Below, in pieces: positions 1-7,948 of a DNA stretch of 64,000 nucleotides. Below the pieces are notes generated by a model, which saw only the letters and a program-made list of their open reading frames with translations, had not been told where the DNA came from and did not search any database. Made by a program: the position numbers and the translations under genes. Numbering within the stretch: position 1 is the stretch's first letter; each line of letters opens with the position of its first letter. Origin of the DNA: Sphingobacterium deserti (lineage in GTDB: Bacteria; Bacteroidota; Bacteroidia; Sphingobacteriales; Sphingobacteriaceae); assembly GCF_000757725.1 (NCBI RefSeq), contig NZ_JJMU01000022.1, positions 62,001 through 126,000 of the forward strand, in the 5' to 3' direction.

Positions 1-197
1 TGTCGCCTACTTAAAACTTTCTTCAGATCAGGGGCGGGTACCATACCGGTTAAAGGCGACTTAAATCCGAAATCTAAGCGCTCCCGGTCAACCACAATCC
101 CTGACTTTCCATCGAATAGGGACTGCTTAACTGCTTCTAAGTTTGTTCCGATACAGGAATAGATCCCCATCCCCGTAATCACCACGCGCTTATTCAT
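1..197 (-). CDS. beta-ketoacyl-ACP synthase, N-terminal part (runs off window)
   Basis: Only the first 65 codons are present; the rest lies left of the window. The start reads MNKRVVITGMGIYSCIGTNL, the usual opening of KAS I/II condensing enzymes, where the VVITGMG strand begins the thiolase fold. The catalytic Cys-His-His are not in view. It starts 8 bp after the ketoreductase stop and shares its strand with the ammonia-lyase, so the three look like one operon. In that company a role in extending an aryl-primed polyene (flexirubin type) is more likely than bulk fatty acid synthesis, but this is inferred from context. Confidence 0.85.
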   Translation of the reverse strand, partial: MNKRVVITGMGIYSCIGTNLEAVKQSLFDGKSGIVVDRERLDFGFKSPLTGMVPAPDLKKVLSRR

Positions 198-205
198 GTG
201 CTATC

Positions 206-940
206 TTATGAATAGATTCCACCATTTATATTAATCACCTCGCCTGTGATATATCCTGATTTTTTTGATGCTAAAAAACAGACAAGATCAGCAACTTCTT
301 CCGCTTCCCCAAAGCGGTTCAGCGGAACCATTTTGGTGAGCTCTTTTTCGTCCATATCTTGCGTCATATCTGTCCGGATAAAGCCCGGCGCTACCGCATT
401 CACGGTGATGTTACGCTTAGCGACTTCTTGTGCCAATGCTTTCGTAGCGCCAATCACTCCGGCTTTCGCCGCAGAATAGTTTACCTGACCCGCAGTACCC
501 TTCACGCCCGATATAGACACAATATTGATAATACGACCATACCTGTTACGTAACAGTTTTTGGATAAAAAAGTTTGTGACATTGTAAAAGCCCTGTAGAG
601 AAATCTGCAAAACGGAAGACCAGTCTTCCGGAGTCATCCACATAAATAGGCCATCTTTCGCAATGCCTGCATTATTAACAATCACTTCCACAATACCATC
701 CGTATTCTGCTCTGACCAGGTGCCGAGTACATCGGTCACTTCTTTCGCATTGCTCACATCAAATTTCAGAAGTTCTCCAGAACCGCCTGCGGCCTGAATA
801 TAAGCCAAAGTCTCTGTTGCTGCTGCATCATTTCCTTTGTAATTTATAAGCACGTGATAGCCTAGTTCGATAGCTAATTTCTGACAAACTGCACGACCTA
901 TGCCACGCGATCCCCCTGTTACCAATGCACTTTTCATCAT
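206..940 (-). CDS. fabG: 3-oxoacyl-ACP reductase, FabG-like SDR
   Basis: Short-chain dehydrogenase of 244 residues, normal for FabG, reducing 3-oxoacyl-ACP with NADPH in the cytoplasm. Seen: cofactor motif TGGSRGIG at residues 8-15, NNAG at 89-92, and the catalytic triad as Ser142, Tyr155 and Lys159 (YSAAK). The C-terminus carries TGEVININGG, typical of FabG. The start ATG overlaps the TAA stop of the ammonia-lyase gene by one base (TAATG), suggesting translational coupling; a second Met follows at once. Placed between an ammonia-lyase and a ketosynthase, it probably serves the aryl-polyene pathway rather than the primary fatty acid cycle. That assignment is inference. Confidence 0.88.
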   Translation of the reverse strand: MMKSALVTGGSRGIGRAVCQKLAIELGYHVLINYKGNDAAATETLAYIQAAGGSGELLKFDVSNAKEVTDVLGTWSEQNTDGIVEVIVNNAGIAKDGLFMWMTPEDWSSVLQISLQGFYNVTNFFIQKLLRNRYGRIINIVSISGVKGTAGQVNYSAAKAGVIGATKALAQEVAKRNITVNAVAPGFIRTDMTQDMDEKELTKMVPLNRFGEAEEVADLVCFLASKKSGYITGEVININGGIYS

Positions 941-2457
941 TATTTCATCAAATATTCTTTTACCTGCTGTATTGCTGGGTAAAGCGGTTTATCATCAGAA
1001 AACGCAGGAATGATATTTCTAACATCATTATAAACCATTTTCGTTTTTGAAGATACAAAATTTTGATAATTTAATATATCAATGGCTTGACATACTGATA
1101 TCATTTGAATAGCTAAAACTTCAAAGGCATTGACAATGACTTTGTGCGCAATTATAGCGGCATTTGTTCCCATACTGACGATATCCTGATTATCATTATT
1201 ATTCGGGATGCTATGGACGTACATCGAAGTAGAAAGCGTTTGATTTTCAGCTGTGGTGGAAGTAGCAGTAAATTGAGCGCCCTGCATGCCGAAATTGAAG
1301 CCGAGCTTGCCCATATTCACGAACGGCGGCAAAATTTCATTTATCTTGCTATTCATCAAATAATTTAGCTGGCGTTCAGACAACATCGTCAAACGGGTAA
1401 CAGCAAGCTTCAATTTATCCATTTCCAGCGAAATATAATCACCGTGGAAATTCCCACCGTGGTATACGTTTTTATCATCGACAGAAATAATAGGGTTATC
1501 ACTAACAGAGTTCAATTCGTCTTCTAGAATTTGCCCTGCTTGTGTTATGGTTTCCAATACCGGACCCAAAATCTGCGGTACACAGCGCAAAGAATAGTAC
1601 TCCTGCACTTTGTCTTTAAAAATTTCCTCCTGGTTATTTCCCGAATATAGATCTTCCTCTCGCTTTTTAATAAGCGCGCTATCCGCTAGATGTTCACGCA
1701 TAGCCGCAGCTACCGCTTGCTGCCCTTGGTGAAGTTTTACCCCATTGAGTGTGCTAGAGTAGTGGTCATCATGTGCCTTTACAACTTCATTCATTGTGCA
1801 AGCTAGCCAGATAGACCAATCATAAAGTTTTCGTGCATAAAAGAAATTTACCAAACCAATCCCCGTCATTACAGAGGTTCCGTTAATTAGGGAAAGCCCT
1901 TCGCGAACCACAACTTCGATCGGCGTTAAATTTAATTCTTCAAAAACTGCCGAGGTAAGTTTTCGCTCGCCCTTATACAATACTTCGCCTTCGCCGATTA
2001 AAACCAAGGCCAAATGAGCAAGTTGCACTAAGTCGCCGCTCGCCCCTACACCGCCGTGCGCAAAAATAACCGGAGTAATATCCTGGCTTATAAATTCCTG
2101 CAGTAAATCGATGACACTTCTGTGCACACCGCTTTTTCCTTTCGAAATATTAGTAAGGCGTGTCAACATGGCGGCTTTCACTTGAAGTGGCGAAAGCAAA
2201 TCGCCTGTTCCAGCGGCGTGACTACGAATTAAATTGTATTGTAATTGATGCGTATCTTCATCCTTAATACGGTACTGTGCCATTGGGCCGAAGCCGGTAT
2301 TTACGCCATAAATTATTTTATTCGCAGCAAACTCCTTTAAAAACAAATGGCTCTTTTCAACAACGTCGATTACCTCATTATGTACACGAAGCGGTTCATC
2401 ATTAAATAGCACCTCATAAACTTGAGATAAGGTAAGTTTTTTATCAACTGAAATCAT
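940..2457 (-). CDS. aromatic amino acid ammonia-lyase (HAL/PAL/TAL family)
   Basis: Cytoplasmic lyase of 505 residues, usual for the family, removing ammonia from histidine, tyrosine or phenylalanine with an autocatalytic MIO cofactor. The MIO tripeptide Ala-Ser-Gly is at residues 139-141 in GGVGASGDL; YGVNTGFG at 50-57 holds the catalytic Tyr. The selectivity loop reads RSHAAGTG, with Ser-His at 79-80 as in histidases. No hut genes are nearby; the neighbours are a ketoreductase and a ketosynthase. In Bacteroidota with this arrangement the enzyme is taken to be a tyrosine ammonia-lyase making 4-coumarate as flexirubin starter. The substrate cannot be fixed from sequence alone. Confidence 0.85.
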   Translation of the reverse strand: MISVDKKLTLSQVYEVLFNDEPLRVHNEVIDVVEKSHLFLKEFAANKIIYGVNTGFGPMAQYRIKDEDTHQLQYNLIRSHAAGTGDLLSPLQVKAAMLTRLTNISKGKSGVHRSVIDLLQEFISQDITPVIFAHGGVGASGDLVQLAHLALVLIGEGEVLYKGERKLTSAVFEELNLTPIEVVVREGLSLINGTSVMTGIGLVNFFYARKLYDWSIWLACTMNEVVKAHDDHYSSTLNGVKLHQGQQAVAAAMREHLADSALIKKREEDLYSGNNQEEIFKDKVQEYYSLRCVPQILGPVLETITQAGQILEDELNSVSDNPIISVDDKNVYHGGNFHGDYISLEMDKLKLAVTRLTMLSERQLNYLMNSKINEILPPFVNMGKLGFNFGMQGAQFTATSTTAENQTLSTSMYVHSIPNNNDNQDIVSMGTNAAIIAHKVIVNAFEVLAIQMISVCQAIDILNYQNFVSSKTKMVYNDVRNIIPAFSDDKPLYPAIQQVKEYLMK

Positions 2458-2507
2458 CTGATTGCTGGTTCTTTTCTATTTTTTTAGATTATCGTCCAAA
2501 AAAAGCA

Positions 2508-2515
2508 CAAATATA
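2508..2515 (-). promoter_or_regulatory. putative -7 promoter box for the ammonia-lyase operon
   Basis: On the minus strand the bases read TATATTTG, an exact match to the Bacteroidota -7 consensus TAnnTTTG, 50 bp upstream of the ammonia-lyase ATG. No clear -33 TTTG lies at the usual distance. It is in the 127 bp divergent spacer shared with the flavoprotein gene. Confidence 0.5.
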
Positions 2516-2584
2516 ACTCTTACATTTGTGTGGTATTTAGACACCTGCAAAAGTAATATAATTTAATAGTAATCTGTTACCTAT

Positions 2585-3841
2585 ATGAATATCGAGGAAG
2601 TAGATATTTTAATTATCGGCGCTGGTCCTTCTGGATGCGTTGCCGCGGGTTATCTGCAGCAAAAAGATGTGCGTTTGAAGGTTATCGAGAAATCTAAATT
2701 CCCCCGGCTCGTCGTGGGTGAAAGCCTTATACCTCGCGTAATGGACCACTTTGAAGAAGCAGGGCTCATCGAGGCATTGCAAGAGCAAAATTTCCAGAAA
2801 AAACCCGGAGCACGATTTATCCGTGGAGAAGTCATCAGCATCTTTGACTTCAGCAATAAATTTGGAGATGGCTGGGATTACACCTGGCAAATCCCTAGAG
2901 CTGATTTTGATCACGCTATGACACAGGAGCTACAGCGCAGGGGTGTCGATATCGCTTTTGAACAAACCGTGACGGCAATAGAATTTAAGGGCGGTGATTC
3001 CTTAACAACCACCGTAGATAAAGCAGGCAACGTGGCGAAGATTCGTGCGAAATTTGTGATCGACTCCAGTGGTTATGGTCGCGTGCTACCTCGTTTACTA
3101 CAGCTGGATAAACCATCGCAGCTAAATCCGCATTCTGCTATTTTTTCCCACGTAAAAGATATCAATCGTCCAAAAGGTGTGGAAGGCACACAAATATCTT
3201 TTGATGTGTTAGACACCGAGGTTTGGCTATGGGTTATTCCATTTTCAAATGGACTTACAAGCCTAGGCATAGTGGCGCATACAGACTTTATAGAAAAGCT
3301 AAAAGGGGATTCCGGAACCGAGGAGGCACTGAAAAAAGCGATTCTTCTTTCCGATTTTTATGTAAAACGCTTTGCCGATACCAACTTCGAATTCGAGCCT
3401 ATTCACTTAAAGAACTATTCGGCGGCGGTGAGCAAAATGTTTGGCGAAGGATTCGCCCTTACGGGCAATAGCTCGGAGTTTTTAGATCCTGTTTTCTCTT
3501 CTGGCGTATGCTTCGCTACAGAATCAGGGATTCTGGCGGCAAAACTGGCGTACAGGCAGCTCAACGGAGAAACTGTTGATTGGCAAGTAGAATTTGCAGA
3601 CTATATGCAGCGCGGTATTGATGTCTTTACGACCTATGTACGAGAATGGTACACGGGAAATTTGCAGACCTTATTCTTTCATCGACCCGAAAACCAAGAT
3701 GTAAAAAGAAAGATCTGTGCCGTTCTCGCGGGTTATGTGTGGAACGAAGAAAACCCATTCGTTAAAAAACATGATCGCGTCATCCGCACGATGGCTTACA
3801 TGCTAGAAAACAACGAGACGTTTTCGCATGATATGCTTTAG
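2585..3841 (+). CDS. FAD-dependent oxidoreductase, halogenase-like
   Basis: Flavoprotein of 418 residues in the tryptophan-halogenase/geranylgeranyl-reductase superfamily. Seen: FAD dinucleotide motif GAGPSG at residues 12-17, the acidic end of the second strand at Glu35, and FPRLVVGES at 39-47, which is characteristic of flavin-dependent halogenases. A WLWVIP sequence at 214-219 matches the second half of the halogenase GWxWxIP fingerprint, with Val where Gly is usual. It diverges from the ammonia-lyase operon across 127 bp. Flexirubin loci often carry such a gene; it could chlorinate, hydroxylate or reduce the aryl product. The reaction cannot be decided here. Confidence 0.8.
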   Translation: MNIEEVDILIIGAGPSGCVAAGYLQQKDVRLKVIEKSKFPRLVVGESLIPRVMDHFEEAGLIEALQEQNFQKKPGARFIRGEVISIFDFSNKFGDGWDYTWQIPRADFDHAMTQELQRRGVDIAFEQTVTAIEFKGGDSLTTTVDKAGNVAKIRAKFVIDSSGYGRVLPRLLQLDKPSQLNPHSAIFSHVKDINRPKGVEGTQISFDVLDTEVWLWVIPFSNGLTSLGIVAHTDFIEKLKGDSGTEEALKKAILLSDFYVKRFADTNFEFEPIHLKNYSAAVSKMFGEGFALTGNSSEFLDPVFSSGVCFATESGILAAKLAYRQLNGETVDWQVEFADYMQRGIDVFTTYVREWYTGNLQTLFFHRPENQDVKRKICAVLAGYVWNEENPFVKKHDRVIRTMAYMLENNETFSHDML

Positions 3842-3858
3842 ATGGATGCAAAACAAAC

Positions 3859-3892
3859 AAAAACCGCGGCACTTAAGCACCGCGGTTTTTTT
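3859..3892. terminator. bidirectional intrinsic terminator
   Basis: A perfect 11-bp inverted repeat (AAAAACCGCGG / CCGCGGTTTTT) around a 10-base loop, with A and T tracts on the two sides. It lies between the convergent flavoprotein and gltX genes and should stop transcription from both. Confidence 0.85.
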
Positions 3893-3911
3893 ATTTAAGC
3901 ATGAAATTTCT

Positions 3912-5432
3912 TTACCGCAATTGAGGCAGCGCTAAAGATATACGTGCGGCAACTTCATCCCTACCTAGTAGCTGCGTGATGTTAAACACATCGGGTCCAA
4001 ATTTCCCACCAACCAACATGATTCGGAAAGGCATCATCAACTCGCCGAGTTTAATTCCTGAAGCCGAAACTCTTTCCTTGAAAAATTTTTCAATCTCCGA
4101 AGCTTCCCACGTTTCAAGTTTCTCAAACGCTTGTGCTAACGATTCAAAAAAACTCGTTTTCTCTGTATTCCACTTTGGTTTTACGGCATCTAAATCATAA
4201 GATGCAGGCCTATCGATAAAGAAAGACGCTTGCGTCCAGAAATCTTCAACGAACGTCAATCGTTCTTTAATTAAAGAAAGAACAGCCTCCAAATAATCAT
4301 CAGACACATCTTTGTCGCTATGTTCGGCAACAATTGTTTTGATCTGTGGTAAGAGCTGATCATTTGTGGCTTGCTTTATCCATTCATGGTTGAACCACTT
4401 CGCTTTCTCGAAATCGAACTTTGCTCCCGCTTTGCTGATCCGTTCGATAGCGAATTTCTCGATAAGCTCCTCCATGCTAAAGATTTCTTGTTCGGTTCCA
4501 TCGTTCCAACCTAACAACGCCAACATATTCACAAAGGCTTGTGGCAAGAATCCCATCTCTCTAAAGCCTTTTATGAGATCTCCTGATTTCGCATCCGCCC
4601 AATTCATCGCATAAACGGGAAATCCCAAACGATCGCCGTCGCGTTTGCTTAATTTACCATTTCCATCGGGCTTTAAAATTAGTGGCAAGTGCGCCCATTG
4701 CGGCATTTCTGCTTTCCAGCCCAAATAATCCCACAAGAGGATATGAACGGGCGCCGAAGGCAACCATTCTTCACCACGGAAAATGTGTGAAATATGCATT
4801 GCTTTATCATCTACGACGACGGCCAGATGGTACGTCGGCATTCCATCAGCCTTCAAAAGCACCTTGTCATCGACGAGATTTGTTTCAAAAGAAACGCGAC
4901 CGCGGATCAAATCATCAAAGTACACCGTTTCATCGATCGGCATCTTAATACGGATGGTATGCGGCGTATTTGCACGTAGTAGCGTTTCTGTTTCTTCGGA
5001 AGATAAGCTTAACGAGTTTCGCAAACTCAATCTATTTTCATGTGAATAGCGAAAATTGGGCTGTATCTTACGTTGTTCATCCAGTTCGTCTGCGGTATCG
5101 AAAGCATAATAAGCATAGCCAGCATTTACCAACTGTTCGGCATATTGTCGATAAGAAGGCTTTCGCTCGCTCTGGCGATATGGGCCGTATGGGCCCGGAT
5201 TTTCAGGACTCTCATCTGGCGTCATCCCACACCAACTTAAACATTCGGAGATATATGCTTCTGCACCAGCCACGAAGCGTGTCTGATCCGTATCTTCCAC
5301 TCTCAGAATAAAATCGCCATGATGCTGGCGCGCAAAAAGATAATTGAACAAGGCGGTGCGCACACCTCCCAGATGTAAACCGCCTGTTGGACTAGGTGCA
5401 AAACGCACCCTAACTTTTCTTTGCAAACTCAT
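3912..5432 (-). CDS. gltX: glutamate--tRNA ligase
   Basis: Class I aminoacyl-tRNA synthetase charging tRNA-Glu, 506 residues from the chosen start. Seen: the HIGH-type motif as HLGG at residues 20-23 after APSPTGG, and the KMSKS-type loop as KLSKR at about 260-264. The frame stays open 18 bases further upstream to 5450, but the homologous start MSLQRKVRVRFAPSP and a -7 promoter box at 5438-5445 both favour 5432. It is transcribed alone and ends at the terminator shared with the flavoprotein gene. I see nothing that separates discriminating from non-discriminating GluRS. Confidence 0.95.
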   Translation of the reverse strand: MSLQRKVRVRFAPSPTGGLHLGGVRTALFNYLFARQHHGDFILRVEDTDQTRFVAGAEAYISECLSWCGMTPDESPENPGPYGPYRQSERKPSYRQYAEQLVNAGYAYYAFDTADELDEQRKIQPNFRYSHENRLSLRNSLSLSSEETETLLRANTPHTIRIKMPIDETVYFDDLIRGRVSFETNLVDDKVLLKADGMPTYHLAVVVDDKAMHISHIFRGEEWLPSAPVHILLWDYLGWKAEMPQWAHLPLILKPDGNGKLSKRDGDRLGFPVYAMNWADAKSGDLIKGFREMGFLPQAFVNMLALLGWNDGTEQEIFSMEELIEKFAIERISKAGAKFDFEKAKWFNHEWIKQATNDQLLPQIKTIVAEHSDKDVSDDYLEAVLSLIKERLTFVEDFWTQASFFIDRPASYDLDAVKPKWNTEKTSFFESLAQAFEKLETWEASEIEKFFKERVSASGIKLGELMMPFRIMLVGGKFGPDVFNITQLLGRDEVAARISLALPQLR

Positions 5433-5437
5433 AAACA

Positions 5438-5445
5438 CAAAACTA
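5438..5445 (-). promoter_or_regulatory. putative -7 promoter box of gltX
   Basis: Minus-strand TAGTTTTG fits TAnnTTTG and ends only five bases before the gltX ATG at 5432. If used, the mRNA would have almost no 5' leader. The box lies inside the longer open frame, so it also argues against the upstream start. Confidence 0.45.
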
Positions 5446-5493
5446 CACAATTCTACTTGAAAGAGAACATCACACTTAATCCATCCTCTTCTT

Positions 5494-5521
5494 TTTGGAA
5501 TCCTAAAAAATGTCTATTTTG
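5494..5521 (+). promoter_or_regulatory. putative promoter of the histidine kinase operon
   Basis: A TTTG at 5494-5497 is followed after 17 bases by TATTTTG at 5515-5521, a Bacteroidota-like -33/-7 pair with one base missing from the -7 box. It overlaps a possible upstream ATG at 5510, so translation more likely begins at the ATG at 5528. Confidence 0.45.
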
Positions 5522-5527
5522 CATGCC

Positions 5528-6772
5528 ATGATCATCAATAAGGACCGTCTTTATCAATACGAGGCCAGGCAAAGGTGGAAGGTATTTCTCTTCACATTTG
5601 CGGCCCTGATTGCTGGTGCTTCCATGTTTTATACGAATTACCTTGTGAAAAGCCTCTCTCAATCGGAAAGAACAAAAGCAGAGGTCTGGGCAATGAGCAC
5701 ACGAAGCATTGTTACCATGCCCGATGTTGACGACCAATTTATAAGTTTTGTCTATGCTGTTCGGGATAGTTTATCTATACCGGCAATTATTACTAACGAG
5801 AAAGGCAATATCATATTTTGGCGCGGTCTTGATTCCACAAAAACGAATATTAAGGAATTGCAAGATTCCGCAGATCATCAACTTGTTTACGATCCGATCT
5901 ATTTTGAAAAGCAGCTTGCGAGAATGAAGCGCAACCATGCGCCGATAGATCTTCATCTTGACACCGGGGAAATTTGGTCGGTTTATTACCGCGATTCTGA
6001 TGCCTTGAGGCAGCTCCGGATTTTCCCTTATTTGCAATTATCGCTAATCGCTATATTTTTAATAATTGCCTACACGGTCTTTAACTCCATTAAGAAAACA
6101 GAACAAAATCTCGTTTGGGTGGGTATGGCAAAAGAAGCTGCTCACCAACTAGGCACGCCCATTTCATCCCTGATGGGATGGCTGGAACTTGTAAGAACAA
6201 AGTTTGATGCGGAAAATGATAGTATACTGAACGAAATGGAACGGGATGTAAAAAGACTAGAGATCGTCGCCGATAGATTTTCAAAAATCGGCTCTACGCC
6301 AACTCTAAATAGCCACATGGTCTTCCCGGTCATACAAGATTTTGTACAGTACTTCCGCGTTCGTACAAGCGAAAAAATCACCTTCCAACTGACGGGCGAC
6401 CAAACCGTGGAGGCGAAACTAAACGTGCCTTTGTTCGACTGGATAATCGAAAATTTATTGAAAAATGCTGTTAATGCAATTGAGTCCGAAGGAAAAATAA
6501 CGGTTAACATTATCGATAACATTGCAAAAGAGGAAATTTTTATAGACATTAGCGATACGGGAAGAGGTATTCCAAAATCTAATTTTGACACTGTCTTTCA
6601 ACCCGGATTTACAACAAGAAAACGCGGATGGGGATTGGGTCTTAGCTTAACAAAGCGCATGGTAGACTATCATCAAGGCCAAATATTTGTAAAGGAATCA
6701 GAACTAGGTAAAGGAACAACATTTAGAATTATACTTAAAAGCAATCTTCGATATGAACCCACTCAAGTCTGA
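5528..6772 (+). CDS. sensor histidine kinase, membrane-bound
   Basis: Kinase of 414 residues from the chosen ATG. A transmembrane segment near residues 18-40 and a second near 167-186 bracket a periplasmic sensor region of about 125 residues. Then follow the phosphoacceptor box (EAAHQLGTPISSL, His206), an N box (ENLLKNAVNAIES), a DTGRGIP lid and GWGLGLSL of the ATP-binding domain. HQLGTP instead of the usual HELRTP is a recognised variant. No response regulator is adjacent, so the partner is unknown. The last 20 bp overlap the DinB-like gene, implying one operon. An ATG 18 bases upstream is in frame but lies within the promoter. Confidence 0.88.
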   Translation: MIINKDRLYQYEARQRWKVFLFTFAALIAGASMFYTNYLVKSLSQSERTKAEVWAMSTRSIVTMPDVDDQFISFVYAVRDSLSIPAIITNEKGNIIFWRGLDSTKTNIKELQDSADHQLVYDPIYFEKQLARMKRNHAPIDLHLDTGEIWSVYYRDSDALRQLRIFPYLQLSLIAIFLIIAYTVFNSIKKTEQNLVWVGMAKEAAHQLGTPISSLMGWLELVRTKFDAENDSILNEMERDVKRLEIVADRFSKIGSTPTLNSHMVFPVIQDFVQYFRVRTSEKITFQLTGDQTVEAKLNVPLFDWIIENLLKNAVNAIESEGKITVNIIDNIAKEEIFIDISDTGRGIPKSNFDTVFQPGFTTRKRGWGLGLSLTKRMVDYHQGQIFVKESELGKGTTFRIILKSNLRYEPTQV

Positions 6773-7295
6773 TGAATATCCAACCATATACACAGATTAC
6801 GTTGAAAATGTAGTCGGCTCCGTAATAGAGGAGCTTGAGGAACAGCTGACGACTTTCCCAGAATTTATACAAGGAATACCTGAAGACAAGGGTGATTACA
6901 AATACGCAGAAGGAAAATGGAGCGTCAAGGAGGTTTTGTGCCATATTCTTGACACCGAACGCGTCATGGCGTACCGCGCGTTACGCTTTGCCCGGAATGA
7001 CATGACTGAACTTGCTCCGTTTGAACAGGACGAATTTGTGCAAAATGCGCGGCACAATGAACGCTCTTTCGAGAGCATAAAAGAAGAGTTTAGTTTTTTA
7101 CGCAAATCCCATCTGCTCCTGTTCGACACTTTCAACGAAACTGAACTATCCCGGAAAGGAATGGCATCTGGCCGCCTAGTTACAGTAAAAGCTTTCCTGT
7201 ATGTCATTGCGGGACATCTTACGCATCACCGCATCATCCTTCAGGAGCGATACTTAAACAACGAAAGCAAAGAGCATGCAGAGAATTTGGTTTAA
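6753..7295 (+). CDS. DinB/YfiT-like putative metal-dependent hydrolase
   Basis: Protein of 180 residues with the DinB four-helix-bundle pattern: YAEGKWSVKEVLCHILDTER with the first metal-ligand His near residue 68, and HLTHHRIILQERYL near the C-terminus supplying two more. Members of this family bind a divalent metal; some act as thiol transferases such as bacillithiol S-transferases, others have no known activity. The substrate here is not evident. It overlaps the kinase gene by 20 bp and the thioesterase gene by 20 bp, so the three are probably co-translated. Confidence 0.82.
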   Translation: MNPLKSDEYPTIYTDYVENVVGSVIEELEEQLTTFPEFIQGIPEDKGDYKYAEGKWSVKEVLCHILDTERVMAYRALRFARNDMTELAPFEQDEFVQNARHNERSFESIKEEFSFLRKSHLLLFDTFNETELSRKGMASGRLVTVKAFLYVIAGHLTHHRIILQERYLNNESKEHAENLV

Positions 7296-7704
7296 AGAAC
7301 ATTCGATCGAGGAGATCAATCTTATTTTCAACACCTACATGACCGGTTATCTAGGGATAAAAGCTACCGAAATACACGATGATATGTTGGTGGTAAGTAT
7401 GCCCATAACAGACAAGGTAAAGCAGCCTTTTGGCATTTTACATGGCGGCGCATCTGTCGTACTAGCTGAATCCGTGGGAAGCGTAGCATCTAACCTCGTC
7501 GTAGAGGGTGAAAACTATGCTGGTGTAGGCATGGAAGTTAATGCAAATCATCTCAGATCCGTTAGTGAAGGCACCTTATTTGCGTATTGCACAGCGCTGC
7601 ATCTGGGAAAAAAAAGTCATGTATGGGATATCAAAATAAAAGATGAAAAAGAAAGCTTAATTTGTGTATCGCGGCTGACTGTAGCAATCATCGAAAAAAA
7701 ATAA
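7276..7704 (+). CDS. hotdog-fold acyl-CoA thioesterase (PaaI/YdiI-like)
   Basis: Protein of 142 residues with the hotdog thioesterase signature FGILHGGASVVLAESVGS near residues 52-69: the HGG turn followed by the Glu in AES that acts as catalytic base in YdiI-type enzymes. The closest characterised role is hydrolysis of 1,4-dihydroxy-2-naphthoyl-CoA in menaquinone synthesis (MenI) or of phenylacetyl-CoA intermediates. No men or paa genes are visible, so the substrate stays open. It is last in a three-gene overlapping operon and is followed by a terminator. Confidence 0.85.
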   Translation: MQRIWFKEHSIEEINLIFNTYMTGYLGIKATEIHDDMLVVSMPITDKVKQPFGILHGGASVVLAESVGSVASNLVVEGENYAGVGMEVNANHLRSVSEGTLFAYCTALHLGKKSHVWDIKIKDEKESLICVSRLTVAIIEKK

Positions 7705-7783
7705 TTTTTTTTAAAACAATATTAGCTGCATCATTGTACTATATACAAATACCATTAATTGGTTTTATGATACGGTTTAGGTT

Positions 7784-7821
7784 TTAGAGAGACTCCGCCC
7801 AACGTAGTCTCTCTAACTTTT
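7784..7821 (+). terminator. intrinsic terminator after the kinase operon
   Basis: A perfect 11-bp inverted repeat TTAGAGAGACT / AGTCTCTCTAA with an 11-base loop, followed by CTTTTT. It lies 80 bp after the thioesterase stop and should end that operon before the sugar permease gene. Confidence 0.8.
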
Positions 7822-7872
7822 TACATAGAACAACCGTTTGATCATCGCTCCCTATTCTAAATGTCAATATAT

Positions 7873-7941
7873 TTTGTTAGTCTTGTATAAACAAAAAGTG
7901 CGTAGGCACTTACCGTATCACGACACACAAAGACTAACAAA
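7873..7941 (+). repeat. 12-bp inverted repeat upstream of the sugar permease
   Basis: Arms TTTGTTAGTCTT (7873-7884) and AAGACTAACAAA (7930-7941) are perfectly complementary and 45 bases apart. The right arm ends 7 bases before the permease ATG, so it could be an operator half-site pair or an mRNA stem covering the initiation region. Confidence 0.6.
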
Positions 7942-7948
7942 TTAAAAA

